Source of the DNA: Fibrobacter sp. UWEL
GTDB taxonomy: Bacteria > Fibrobacterota > Fibrobacteria > Fibrobacterales > Fibrobacteraceae
DNA length: 64,000 bases
Direction: 5' to 3'
Assembly (NCBI RefSeq): GCF_900142535.1
Contig: NZ_FRBE01000002.1
Span: 186,001 to 250,000, forward strand
Shown here one piece after another: positions 26,769-35,349 of this stretch (positions are counted from its first letter, which is position 1; each line of letters opens with the position of its first letter). The translations under genes and the position numbers were made by a program. The notes beneath the pieces were generated by a model. The model did not search any database. It was given only the letters and a program-made list of their open reading frames with translations, and had not been told where the DNA came from.

Positions 26769-27778
26769 TTTAGAGCCTTCGTAAGCATGGGGATCACATC
26801 CAGCTTACGACTCAATCTGCGATTGACAAATATCATGCCAGGGCATTTGGATTTTCCAAATGCCTTTTCTGCTATCGAGAGGGTTTGGGCAGAATCAGTC
26901 CCGTAGTAGACCATGCAGGTCTTTTCCTCATAGCCAACCCTACAGAAAATCATCTGGTTGCCAGTTTCCCTCATAATAGAGGGCATTACCCGCAACATTC
27001 GTTCTGCAAATTGATTGATGGTAGCAGAATCCTTCCAGTCCAGACTTCCTAGGCGGAACTTAGCCCCACCCATGACGTAATCCTTTGCGTCTGAATTAAA
27101 GATTTCCTCGTCCGACATGGAGCTGAAATCGTGAGCGGCCACCACCATTCCCTTATAAATTTCATTGACCTTGCTACGGGCGGCAGAGATGTCCATATTC
27201 CAGGCGTTTGCGAGAATCTGGAGCAGTTCTTCGTAAATCTGGCGGTCCACATCCGTCGTGGTCACCTTTATCAAATTCAACGTATCGGAAAGAATACCTG
27301 CAAAGAGAATCTTGGCCACATCAGCCGTAATTTCTACCCCCAGCTCCTTATAGCTGGTGTAGACGATACTACAAGTGGATCCCACTGGCATATATTTTGC
27401 GAACAAGAGCTTGGATTCCGCAATGTCACCGATTCCGTGATGGTCGATTACCTGAAGAATTCGAGCATTTCGGGCACCGTCCACCGCCTGGGCATAATCA
27501 CTATGATCCATCAAGATCAAACGAACCGGATCCGCAGCGGTTTCTATGGACAAAAGCGTCTCGGGCAGGTCTATCCCAAAGGCCTTGGCCGCAAAAACAG
27601 TCTCGTTATTGGCCTTCCCCGCCATTCGGGCAAGGGTCTTGTGGCCCAGCGCATCCATCAGGTAGGCATAAGCCAAAGCAGACATAACAGAATCCCCATC
27701 GGGAGTCTTGTGTCCAATGACAACAGCGGGCGCATCACCCCAACCTAGAGAGTCAATTGCTTTACGATATAAATTCAT
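26765..27778 (-). CDS. ppaC: Manganese-dependent inorganic pyrophosphatase
   Basis: Hydrolyses pyrophosphate; family II (DHH) enzyme of 337 aa, slightly longer than the ~310 usual. The N-terminal DHH domain shows GHKTPDGDSV, LMDHSD, VIDHHGIGD and VGSTCSIVY; the C-terminal DHHA2 domain ends with SRKLDVIPML, matching the substrate-binding SRK motif of family II pyrophosphatases. This motif favours PpaC over the related NrnA/oligoribonuclease proteins. No clear ribosome binding site precedes the start. Confidence 0.88.
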   Translation of the reverse strand: MNLYRKAIDSLGWGDAPAVVIGHKTPDGDSVMSALAYAYLMDALGHKTLARMAGKANNETVFAAKAFGIDLPETLLSIETAADPVRLILMDHSDYAQAVDGARNARILQVIDHHGIGDIAESKLLFAKYMPVGSTCSIVYTSYKELGVEITADVAKILFAGILSDTLNLIKVTTTDVDRQIYEELLQILANAWNMDISAARSKVNEIYKGMVVAAHDFSSMSDEEIFNSDAKDYVMGGAKFRLGSLDWKDSATINQFAERMLRVMPSIMRETGNQMIFCRVGYEEKTCMVYYGTDSAQTLSIAEKAFGKSKCPGMIFVNRRLSRKLDVIPMLTKALN

Positions 27779-27898
27779 AGTTCTTAACGGTTAATGTAAA
27801 AAATAAAATAAGATGAAAGATTGCGTTGACAAATTGTAAATGGAAAGATTCGCAAAACCATTTGAAACAAAAAACTCATTTTTTACTTTTAAATTAGG

Positions 27899-29398
27899 AT
27901 GGGTGTACACATGAAAGAAATCAAATTTACAATCCTGGCAGCGTTCAGCCTTGCTTTTTGGGCATGCGAGCAGTCCGCCTCCGATTCTCCTGTTGACGAA
28001 AACGAATCCAACGCCACCTTGAATTGCTATACCGAAAGCCTGGAGGATAGCACCGGCATCAAGATCATCTGTAACGGAGACTCCATCGGCGTCTTAATGA
28101 ACGGCACCGACGGTAAAGACGGCAAGGATGGGTCTGATGGTAAGGATGGCGAGGACGGATCCGACGGAAAGGACGGCGAGAATGGTAAAAACGGTGAGGA
28201 TGGAATCGACGGCTACACCCCCACGGTAACCACCTCCAACGTCGAGCCCTCCAAGGAACATCCCAATGGGGGCATCCAGATTGTCGTTACATACAAGGAT
28301 GCAGAAGGTATTCTTAAGGGGGACACCTCCTATGTATGGAACGGGACAGATGTTGTGCCAGTTTCTTCGTCCAGCGAAAGTATTCCTGTCATAGAATCTT
28401 CTTCCAGCAGTAGCGAACTGATCCCGGAATCCTCTTCCAGTAGCGACGAACCCGTTTTAGAGGTTTCTTCCAGCAGTGATGTTCCCGTTCTGGAAATCTC
28501 ATCCAGTAGTGAAGAACCCGTTGTTCTGGAATCATCTTCCAGCAGTGTTGAACCGGTGTTGGAAATCTCAAGTTCCAGCGAAGAAGTGGAGGAACCGATT
28601 TCATCTTCCAGCGAAGAACTGAGCGAGCAATGCTTGACTATCAGGAACACCATTGACAAGTTCAACTATCTCGATGACGTTCTCCCCTGTATTCGCAGCA
28701 ACGAAAAAGTCGCCTACATCATTAGGCATGCAGAAAGAAACAAAAGCGATACCGGGCACGAAGGCGTACTGAACGACAATGGACGCACTCAGGCAAGAGA
28801 TATAGGTTCTCGGTTAAAGAATCTTGACTATGTCGGTAACATTTACTTCATGCACACCAACGTGTATAGGACCATGGAAACCGCCATGCTTATCGCAGAA
28901 GGCAAGGGCCAGGAATACTCCGAAACCCAAATTCCCTACGTTTACGACACTGGCGTTGACCATGAAATAAACATGGACCTGACCGATGGTTATATCATTA
29001 AGGACAAAGAAAAGTTTGACGCCTGCAAAAGTCCGCAAGGCTGGGGCTGGAGCGCCTATTCCAAGGCCGCTTACGAAGAAGATGACAATGAAGCCTGTAA
29101 AGAAGTTTTCTACGATGTGGACGATCGCCTCAACGAACTGGTCAGCACCCACTTCACCTACGAGAAAATGCACGATATTACTATCGCCATCTCTCACGAC
29201 CAGCTTCTTGTACCTTTTGTAGCTTCCGTTAGCCAAAGGCAGATTGACTTAAGGTTCCATCTGCACGAAAACGACTTTGATTACTGGATTAACTACCTCA
29301 CAGGAATTGCCATCATCGTCAACGAAAATGACGAAGTGACCATGATACCCGTCACCGCGTTAAATGACGGATTCCTGAGAACCTATCCGGACACCTAA
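27899..29398 (+). CDS. Lipoprotein with collagen-like tract, serine linker and histidine-phosphatase-like domain
   Basis: A 499-aa surface lipoprotein. The signal ends in FWAC (Cys23). After a short domain comes a collagen-like run of Gly-Lys/Ser/Glu-Asp triplets (about residues 70-103), a small beta domain, a serine/glutamate/valine linker (about 155-240) and a histidine-phosphatase-type domain (about 245-499). That domain has IIRHAERNKS in place of the usual RHGE, a conserved VYRTMETA, and a late ISHDQ. The change of Gly to Ala after RH is shared with the next gene. A second in-frame ATG at 27911 is an equally good start. The substrate is unknown; phosphate release or a structural role are both possible. 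Confidence 0.8.
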   Translation: MGVHMKEIKFTILAAFSLAFWACEQSASDSPVDENESNATLNCYTESLEDSTGIKIICNGDSIGVLMNGTDGKDGKDGSDGKDGEDGSDGKDGENGKNGEDGIDGYTPTVTTSNVEPSKEHPNGGIQIVVTYKDAEGILKGDTSYVWNGTDVVPVSSSSESIPVIESSSSSSELIPESSSSSDEPVLEVSSSSDVPVLEISSSSEEPVVLESSSSSVEPVLEISSSSEEVEEPISSSSEELSEQCLTIRNTIDKFNYLDDVLPCIRSNEKVAYIIRHAERNKSDTGHEGVLNDNGRTQARDIGSRLKNLDYVGNIYFMHTNVYRTMETAMLIAEGKGQEYSETQIPYVYDTGVDHEINMDLTDGYIIKDKEKFDACKSPQGWGWSAYSKAAYEEDDNEACKEVFYDVDDRLNELVSTHFTYEKMHDITIAISHDQLLVPFVASVSQRQIDLRFHLHENDFDYWINYLTGIAIIVNENDEVTMIPVTALNDGFLRTYPDT

Positions 29399-29475
29399 AC
29401 CAAAAACGTTGTTTTTCCAAGAAAAAACAACAACGCTTTATTCATCAACCTTATTCTCAAAAGAGAGAAAAAAGA

Positions 29476-29481
29476 TATTTT
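29476..29481 (+). promoter_or_regulatory. -10 element, leaderless-type, second phosphatase lipoprotein
   Basis: TATTTT seven nt before the ATG at 29489; no Shine-Dalgarno sequence. It implies the paralogue is transcribed on its own. Confidence 0.5.
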
Positions 29482-29488
29482 TCCCTTC

Positions 29489-30727
29489 ATGAGGAATAAG
29501 AGGAAACATTGTATAGCCATACTGGCGGTTATGCCTGTTTTGGCATTTTTTATGTTGACATTGTCCGCTTGCAAAGGACATACTGGCATTACTGATCCCA
29601 ACGGGGATGATGATCCACAAGCAGTTTTAGACACGACCCATTACCGTCCCTGGGATAAGTACAGTTCCGCAAGGCAGAGTTCCAGTAGCATAGAATCATC
29701 CAGTAGCTCGATTCCAAAATCGTCCAGTTCCTCTGCGGTCCTTTCATCCAGTTCAGCTAAGACTCGTTCGTCCAGTTCAGCTAAGATAAGTTCATCCAGT
29801 TCTCAAGAAAACTGGGATCAGCAATCCTCCAGTTCCAAACAGAACCAGCAGTGGAATCCTTGGGGTAATTGGAACCAGTCATCTTCCAGTTCCTCATCAA
29901 AACAGAGCAATTCTGGCAGCAAGATTGCAGAACTGAATGGCGATACCGATTGCCAGGTCATTCGAAGCACCACCGACAAGTTCAGCAGGCTTCAAGACAT
30001 CCTCCCCTGCGTCAAGTCAGACGAAAAGGTGGCATTCATTATTCGACATGCCGCACGTAACAAGAGTGCCTCCGGCGACCAGGCGGGTCTCAATGACGAA
30101 GGACGCAAGCAATCTAAAGCCTTTGGCGAAGAACTGAAAGACATTGGCGATATCTACTTCATGAATACCAAAGTATACCGCACCATGGAAACAGTCCTGA
30201 AGATTGTAGAAGGAAAGGAACAGGCCTTCTCGGAAACCAACGTTCCCTTCCAGAGCAAAGAAGCCGATGACCACCTGGAAACCAGCGATATAGAAGACAC
30301 CTACCTCGTTACCGACGATAGAAAACTTCAAAACTGCAGAAATACGCTCCAGTCCAAATACAACTGGAGTTGGGGCTGGTCCCCTTACTCCTACATCGCT
30401 TACGAAGAAAAGCCCGTTCCCGAATGCAAGGAAGCATTCTACGACATTGACGAACGTATGGCAGAACTGATGGAAACGCACTTTACCTACAACAAGATGC
30501 ACCCCATTACCATGGCAATTTCCCATGACAAGTTTTTGGTGCCCCTGGTTATTGCAGCAAGCGATCGGCAAATCAACCTGCAGTTCCACCAGCACGAAAA
30601 CGATTTCAACTACTGGATCAACTACCTGACAGGAATCGCCATTATTGTGGATGCATCCAACAACAGAGTCATCCTACCAACGACAGCGTTAAGCGATCCC
30701 ATCCTCAGAGTTTTCCCCGATAATTAA
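29489..30727 (+). CDS. Lipoprotein with serine linker and histidine-phosphatase-like domain (paralogue)
   Basis: A 412-aa tandem paralogue of the preceding gene. The signal ends in LSAC (Cys28). A serine/lysine/glutamine-rich linker (about 55-145) replaces the collagen tract. The domain at about 155-412 aligns throughout with the neighbour: DKFSRLQDILPCVKSDEKV against DKFNYLDDVLPCIRSNEKV, IIRHAARNKS, VYRTMETV and ISHDKFLVP. Here the Glu of RHAE is also lost (RHAA). The linkers differ far more than the domains, so the duplication is old or the linkers evolve fast. Confidence 0.82.
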   Translation: MRNKRKHCIAILAVMPVLAFFMLTLSACKGHTGITDPNGDDDPQAVLDTTHYRPWDKYSSARQSSSSIESSSSSIPKSSSSSAVLSSSSAKTRSSSSAKISSSSSQENWDQQSSSSKQNQQWNPWGNWNQSSSSSSSKQSNSGSKIAELNGDTDCQVIRSTTDKFSRLQDILPCVKSDEKVAFIIRHAARNKSASGDQAGLNDEGRKQSKAFGEELKDIGDIYFMNTKVYRTMETVLKIVEGKEQAFSETNVPFQSKEADDHLETSDIEDTYLVTDDRKLQNCRNTLQSKYNWSWGWSPYSYIAYEEKPVPECKEAFYDIDERMAELMETHFTYNKMHPITMAISHDKFLVPLVIAASDRQINLQFHQHENDFNYWINYLTGIAIIVDASNNRVILPTTALSDPILRVFPDN

Positions 30728-30732
30728 CGCAA

Positions 30733-30769
30733 CGAAAAAACGGCCGGCAAAACCGGTCGTTTTTCTTTT
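30733..30769. terminator. Terminator between the phosphatase lipoprotein and ddh
   Basis: ACGGCCGG/CCGGTCGT stem (one G-T pair) with A6 before and TTTTTCTTTT after; usable in both directions. Confidence 0.85.
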
Positions 30770-30807
30770 GAAATTTCTTTCAAGTACGCAGGAACTGCGC
30801 GAATTTC

Positions 30808-31791
30808 TTACAGAAGATGTGCGCGGAGTTCTTCGCCGCTCTGTTCGCTCAAGTATGCAGGAGGAACATCGAGCACAGTGAAGCAACCGGTCTTGCCTTC
30901 AGCCTTCATGCGGAGAGCTGCGCGGGCAAATGCGATCACGGCAGCGGTAGTGAATTCCGGATTGGAGTCCAGCTTGAGGCTGTATTCGATCACATGAGTG
31001 TGTTCGTTGTTCATGCCAGTCTTGCCGGTACGAATCACGAAACCGCCGTGAGCGAGACCGCTGTGGTTTGCATTGAATTCTTCTTCGCTGATGAAGTTTA
31101 CGGTAGTGTCGTATTCATCGAAGTAGTTCTTCATGGTCTTGATTTCGTTTTCGACGTAGGCTGCATCTGCGCCTTCTTCAAGAACCACGTAGCAGAGGCG
31201 GGTGTGCTTCTGACGGGTAGTCAGTTCAGGCATAGAACCGCTGCGGACAGCTTCCAGAGCTTCCGGAACCGGGCAGGTGTACTGCTTAGCATTCTTAACA
31301 CCCTTGATGCGGCGAACAGCGTCGGAGTGCCCCTGAGAAACGCCCTTGCCCCAGAAGGTGTAGTCCTTGCCATCAGGGAGGATTGCGTTTGCATAGACGC
31401 GGTTCAGGGAGAACATACCCGGATCCCAACCGACGGAGATCATGGCGATCTTGCCAGCAGCCTTAGCAGCGGCGTCAACGTTGGCGAAGTGAGTGGGGAT
31501 GTTTGCGTGAGTGTCGAAAGTATCGATGACATTGAACTTTGCGGCCATTTCCGGAGTCATCTTCGGAAGGTCGGTAGCGCTACCGCCGCAGATCACCAGC
31601 ATGTCGATCTTGTCAGCCCACTTTTCAATTTCAGAAACGTTGAGAACGGGAATGTTCGGGGTCTGAATCTTAACAGTAGCGGGATCACGACGGGTGAATA
31701 CTGCAACAAGTTCCATGTCCTTGGTCTTCTTGACTGCGCATTCGATGCCGCGGCCCAAGTTACCATAACCGAGAATAGCGATTTTTGCCAT
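30808..31791 (-). CDS. ddh: meso-Diaminopimelate dehydrogenase
   Basis: NADPH-dependent enzyme that makes meso-diaminopimelate from tetrahydrodipicolinate in one step, bypassing the acylated routes. The 327-aa protein begins with the Rossmann motif LGYGNLGRGIECAV and shows the family stretches VICGGSATDLP, SVGWDPGMFSLNR and FWGKGVSQGHSDAVRRI. AAGGACTTTATT precedes the start. It supplies lysine and peptidoglycan precursor from the asd product. Confidence 0.95.
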   Translation of the reverse strand: MAKIAILGYGNLGRGIECAVKKTKDMELVAVFTRRDPATVKIQTPNIPVLNVSEIEKWADKIDMLVICGGSATDLPKMTPEMAAKFNVIDTFDTHANIPTHFANVDAAAKAAGKIAMISVGWDPGMFSLNRVYANAILPDGKDYTFWGKGVSQGHSDAVRRIKGVKNAKQYTCPVPEALEAVRSGSMPELTTRQKHTRLCYVVLEEGADAAYVENEIKTMKNYFDEYDTTVNFISEEEFNANHSGLAHGGFVIRTGKTGMNNEHTHVIEYSLKLDSNPEFTTAAVIAFARAALRMKAEGKTGCFTVLDVPPAYLSEQSGEELRAHLL

Positions 31792-31996
31792 AATAAAGTC
31801 CTTATAGAGGCTTTTTTGTTATAAATTTTTGCAGTTGAAAAATAACAAAGAGTGAAAAACAAAACTACAAGTTTTTTGTCAATTTTTAGAGAGAAAAGGG
31901 CATTTTAGGGCCATTTCTTTACGTTTTATGTAAAAAACGCCATTTTTACACTTTTTGTTTTACACTTTTCGTAAATGAAATTTTTTGACAATAATT

Positions 31997-32980
31997 TTAA
32001 TCCATTAAACAACGAACTGAATAACCCAGGTTTTTGGGATCCGCATCACCTGTAGTGTAGTCATACCCATAAACAAGTTCTTCGTAGCTAGCATTCGTTT
32101 TCGACCATTCATCAGCCATCCAGAAATGAGCATCATACCCAAGCCGAGAATAAAAAACAGAGTTAACATGTCTGTAACCCGACGGATAGACGGAAAAGCC
32201 ATATGCATTTGTTCCATTGCCATCCGTTCCATTGCTATTGTTGTGCCAATCACTGGTCGTCCGAAGCATTTTACCAGCTGTCAGATACCCACCAACAGAA
32301 CTATGCAGGGCATACCACTCTTCAGAACTAGGCAAGTGCCACCCTTCAGGGCAAACCCCGCGAACGATTCCGTTAGGATTACATTCCACACCGAATCCAC
32401 AACCGCGTCCTGATTCGCTGAATACTGCAGCGCTATCCATCGCCGCGCTCCACAAATACAAGCGACCATATTTAGCACAGTTATCAAGCTCATCATCGTA
32501 GCAGAAACTAGAAGAATCCCATTCAGCAGTTGGCACAACATAAGCATAATTCAGGTTTTCCGCCATCCATACCTGATCACCTATTTTTACACTTTTATAG
32601 ACTTGACCATCTCGTTCATCCGTAAATTCTTCATATTCAATATCAGTATTAAGGTAAGACCAAACAAACTTATCTACGGAAGAAGAACTGCTTGAAGAGG
32701 ATAGCTGATTCTGAGACGAGCTCAGACTGACATTTACGCTGCTGCTGGAAGATGAGCTGCTACTAGATTCCTCGACTCCGGCAGAGCCTACGCTCGGAAT
32801 GACACTTGAGGAGGAGCCGAGAATGACACTTTCGCTGAAGGAGGAACCATCGCTCGAGATGACACTTGAGGAGGAACCGTCGTCCTTTGCGTCGGTTGGT
32901 GAGCCAGTCGAACTATCGTCGCCACATGCAATAAACCCAACGACAAGAGCCATTACAGCCAAATTCTTGAACATATTCAT
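31997..32980 (-). CDS. Lipoprotein with Fibrobacter succinogenes major paralogous domain
   Basis: A 327-aa lipoprotein: signal ending in FIAC, a long linker of SSS/VI/G units (about 25-115), and the paralogous domain (about 120-327) with VYKSVKIGDQVWMAENLNY, CPEGWHLPSSEEW and GYSVRCLMD. The domain is expanded in F. succinogenes and related to formylglycine-enzyme-like folds; its function is unknown. The start at 32980 was chosen because AGGAG lies 7 nt upstream; an in-frame start at 33001 lacks this. Copies of the dispersed repeat lie inside the linker (32763-32812 and fragments to 32880). Confidence 0.85.
   Translation of the reverse strand: MNMFKNLAVMALVVGFIACGDDSSTGSPTDAKDDGSSSSVISSDGSSFSESVILGSSSSVIPSVGSAGVEESSSSSSSSSSVNVSLSSSQNQLSSSSSSSSVDKFVWSYLNTDIEYEEFTDERDGQVYKSVKIGDQVWMAENLNYAYVVPTAEWDSSSFCYDDELDNCAKYGRLYLWSAAMDSAAVFSESGRGCGFGVECNPNGIVRGVCPEGWHLPSSEEWYALHSSVGGYLTAGKMLRTTSDWHNNSNGTDGNGTNAYGFSVYPSGYRHVNSVFYSRLGYDAHFWMADEWSKTNASYEELVYGYDYTTGDADPKNLGYSVRCLMD
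32763..32812. repeat. Dispersed repeat inside a serine-rich coding linker
   Basis: CTAGATTCCTCGACTCCGG and CTACGCTCGGAATGACAC match the dispersed palindromic family, here split by an 11-nt insertion. The partial unit ending ATGACACTTGAGGAGG recurs to the right. Confidence 0.6.
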
Positions 32981-33011
32981 ATTTGTTCTCCTAACAACCA
33001 AAATTTGATAA

Positions 33012-33440
33012 TTACTTCACGCCAGTGCTGCCGAAGCCGCCGCGGTCCTTATCGGACAGGAAGCCTTCTTCGAATTCCAGCTTGGGCTGGATTTCCATGA
33101 TGCGGAACTGGGCGATGCGGGAGCCTTTTTCGATGGTCACGTCTTCGGTGGCATAGACCGGCATTTTCCACCAGTCGTTCGCGCCGCAGTAGCTGGAATC
33201 TACAACCCCAACAGAATTGGTCTGCAGGATCTTGAAGTTCTTGAAAGTGGAGCTGCGGGGAGCCAGGTGAGCCTCATAACCTTCCGGCAGCTTCATAGCA
33301 ACTCCCAAGTGAATCAGGCGGAATTCGCCTTTCTTCAGAGTAACGGTTTCCGCAGCGCTAAGGTCGATCCAGTCAGACTTGCCGCCCACATATTCCAGGC
33401 GAGGAATAGTGTCGTCGAGGTATTGAATAACAATCTTCAT
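33012..33440 (-). CDS. dut: dUTP diphosphatase
   Basis: Converts dUTP to dUMP, keeping uracil out of DNA. The 142-aa trimeric-type enzyme shows HLAPRSSTFKN (motif 2), TNSVGVVDSSY (motif 3, with the catalytic Asp) and the C-terminal RGGFGSTG (motif 5). The motif-3 surroundings (SSYCGANDWWKMP) are closer to phage- and Firmicute-type dUTPases than to E. coli Dut. AGGAGAAAGA precedes the start. Confidence 0.93.
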   Translation of the reverse strand: MKIVIQYLDDTIPRLEYVGGKSDWIDLSAAETVTLKKGEFRLIHLGVAMKLPEGYEAHLAPRSSTFKNFKILQTNSVGVVDSSYCGANDWWKMPVYATEDVTIEKGSRIAQFRIMEIQPKLEFEEGFLSDKDRGGFGSTGVK

Positions 33441-33450
33441 TCTTTCTCCT

Positions 33451-33530
33451 AGATCCTTCGACTCCGCGCTTCGCGCTTCGCTCAGGATGACATTCTATCG
33501 TATTTCGCGCTTCGCTCAGGATGACATTCT
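33451..33530. repeat. Double copy of the dispersed palindromic repeat
   Basis: AGATCCTTCGACTCCGCGC, then CGCTTCGCTCAGGATGACAT, then a second CGCTTCGCTCAGGATGACAT. It lies between trmJ and dut and contains no gene. Confidence 0.8.
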
Positions 33531-33532
33531 AA

Positions 33533-34327
33533 TTAATCCGCGTTACCTTCGGCAGCGTCCTTCGCAGTTGCAGCGGCCTTAGCCTTAGCAGCGCGGTCTT
33601 CGGCCTGTTCCAAACGGGCGGGTTTTCCAGCAACGTTACGGAGCAAGCCGAACAATGCAGAAAGTTCGTTGCGAGTGGGGTGCAGTCTCTGGAGCAGAGT
33701 ATTCAAGAAGTTATCGCGCCAAGCCTGATCATGGTACTGGCCAGTCAAATAGCGATCCAAGAACTTTTTGAAGCCGTTAATCTGATCAATGGTGGCAGGC
33801 TGAGTTTCGCAGGCGCCCTTGGAGCCACGCTTGGCACGGCCTTCACCGTTTGCAAGAGCACCGGAGCGGCACAGTTCATACAAAGAAATAGAGACAGCCT
33901 GACCCAGGTTCAAGCTCATAAGGCCAGGTACCGGAATTTCGCACTGGTAAGTGCAAGCATTCACTTCTTCAAGAGCGAGGCCGCAAGATTCACGACCGAA
34001 CACCAAGGCAATAGTTCCATCTTCGGGAAGCATGCCGGACAAGTCGGGCACCATGCAATGCTTGATGGCGCTACCGAAAATGCGACGGCTGAAAGCTACT
34101 GCGCAGGAGCAGTCACCGATAGCATCCTGGAAGGTATGAACGATGGTGGCCTTATCCAAAATATCGTGGCTATTGGCAGCAGTATGGTAGGAATTCTCAA
34201 TTACCTTGTTACGCTTGGGGTAAACAATGTACAGTTCATCCAAGGCATAGCAATGCATGGCACGGGCAACAAAGCCCACGTTGTGAGGATGTTCCGGTTC
34301 TACTAGGACTACTCTAAACTTACGCAT
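33533..34327 (-). CDS. trmJ: TrmJ-type SpoU family RNA methyltransferase
   Basis: Probable tRNA (Cm32/Um32) 2'-O-methyltransferase. The 264-aa protein has the SPOUT knot motifs VEPEHPHNVGFVARAMHCY (motif 1), LVFGRESCGLALEEV (motif 2) and SLNLGQAVSISLYEL (motif 3), and a C-terminal helical extension. The start at 34327 has GAAGGA upstream; an in-frame start at 34342 overlaps that site and is less likely. An Ala/Lys-rich tail follows the fold. Confidence 0.88.
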   Translation of the reverse strand: MRKFRVVLVEPEHPHNVGFVARAMHCYALDELYIVYPKRNKVIENSYHTAANSHDILDKATIVHTFQDAIGDCSCAVAFSRRIFGSAIKHCMVPDLSGMLPEDGTIALVFGRESCGLALEEVNACTYQCEIPVPGLMSLNLGQAVSISLYELCRSGALANGEGRAKRGSKGACETQPATIDQINGFKKFLDRYLTGQYHDQAWRDNFLNTLLQRLHPTRNELSALFGLLRNVAGKPARLEQAEDRAAKAKAAATAKDAAEGNAD

Positions 34328-34353
34328 CTTAAATTCCTTCAATTCTAAACATT

Positions 34354-34423
34354 CTAGATCCTTCGACTACGAACCCAAGGTTCTTCGCTCAGAGCCTGCC
34401 CTGAGCCTGTCGAAGGGATGACG
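34354..34423. repeat. Composite dispersed palindromic repeat
   Basis: Outer stem CCTTCGAC/GTCGAAGG encloses a GCTCAG/CTGAGC hairpin and the end GGATGACG. It is a longer, nested version of the family and lies between two minus-strand genes. Confidence 0.75.
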
Positions 34424-34428
34424 TCAGA

Positions 34429-35298
34429 CTAAATATTCCACACGAATCCAGGGCCGCGGATTTCGTTTTCCACCACTTCACCCTCGCCCACTTCGGCACC
34501 GGCAAACACGATGGAACGTTTTGCGGCGTCCACCGTCAGCGCGGCACTACTCCAGCGGTCCACACCAAGTTCTTTAAGGCGGGCAGCGGTTGCATTCCAC
34601 AAGCCTTCCGGAGAGCCCATGTCAATCCAGGTGGCATTCATCTGGCTCATGTCCACAAAGGGCGGGCGGCCAGCGGCAATTTCCTGTTTCCAGAATTCAC
34701 GGATATCGAATTCTCCGTCTGCGATGCGAGCAAGAGCCTCGTCGCTGTAATAGGAAACTCCAGAGAATGTAGCAGCAGCACCTTCCTCAGATCCAAAACG
34801 ACCAGCAACCCCCACCAGACGGCCTTCTGCATTCACGCGGAAGGTGTTTACCTTAGGAAAGTCAACGGCCAGCAAGGCCACACCCGGCGAACAGTCCCCA
34901 CCCGCGGCAAACACGCGATTAGCGTTTTCCACAAACTTTTTCAAGTCAAAACCGCAGTAGGCATCTCCGTTCATAATGAGCAAGCCACCGCGGTAACCTT
35001 CCCGATAAATACGCTTTAACGGTCCAGCCGTTCCTAAAATCTCAGGATATTCCACCCAGACCTTTTCAAAGCCCAGGCGTTCACCTTCTGTCACAATCTG
35101 GTCGGCCAAATAGTGGGCATTGGCATGCAAACGAACATCGCCAATAGAACGAGCCTTAAGAGCCTGCTGCTCCAGAATACTCTTGTCCACAACAGGCACG
35201 AGAGGTTTAGGCACATCGCTAGTCAAGGGGCGGAGACGGGTTCCCAGGCCTGCCGCCAGGATAAGAACGTTCAACTCATCTGAATCACAGGATTTCAT
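34429..35298 (-). CDS. Sugar-phosphate nucleotidyltransferase
   Basis: A 289-aa enzyme that would activate a sugar 1-phosphate as a nucleotide sugar. The signature LILAAGLGTRLRPLTSDVPKPLVPV is followed by NGDAYCGF. Length and the variable second half suggest mannose-1-phosphate guanylyltransferase-like or MurU-like members, but specificity cannot be read. The start at 35298 was chosen over 35541, which runs into the divergent gene; TATTTT lies 6 nt upstream of this ATG. Confidence 0.85.
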   Translation of the reverse strand: MKSCDSDELNVLILAAGLGTRLRPLTSDVPKPLVPVVDKSILEQQALKARSIGDVRLHANAHYLADQIVTEGERLGFEKVWVEYPEILGTAGPLKRIYREGYRGGLLIMNGDAYCGFDLKKFVENANRVFAAGGDCSPGVALLAVDFPKVNTFRVNAEGRLVGVAGRFGSEEGAAATFSGVSYYSDEALARIADGEFDIREFWKQEIAAGRPPFVDMSQMNATWIDMGSPEGLWNATAARLKELGVDRWSSAALTVDAAKRSIVFAGAEVGEGEVVENEIRGPGFVWNI

Positions 35299-35304
35299 GC
35301 TCCA

Positions 35305-35310
35305 AAAATA
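35305..35310 (-). promoter_or_regulatory. -10 element, leaderless-type, nucleotidyltransferase
   Basis: On the minus strand TATTTT is followed by TGGAGC and ATG. GGAG lies too close to the start to be a normal Shine-Dalgarno sequence. Confidence 0.45.
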
Positions 35311-35349
35311 GTATATTAAAGCACCGAGAAAAACTAGTAGGCTTAACCC

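Noticed and set aside
28107-28217. Gly-X-Asp tract as phage tail-fibre collagen
   Set aside because: It sits in a lipoprotein with a serine linker and a phosphatase-like domain, with no phage genes around.
31792-31996. Possible regulatory RNA between ddh and the paralogue lipoprotein
   Set aside because: AT-rich with repeated TTTTACACTTTT words but no stable hairpin or terminator; it probably holds only the ddh promoter.
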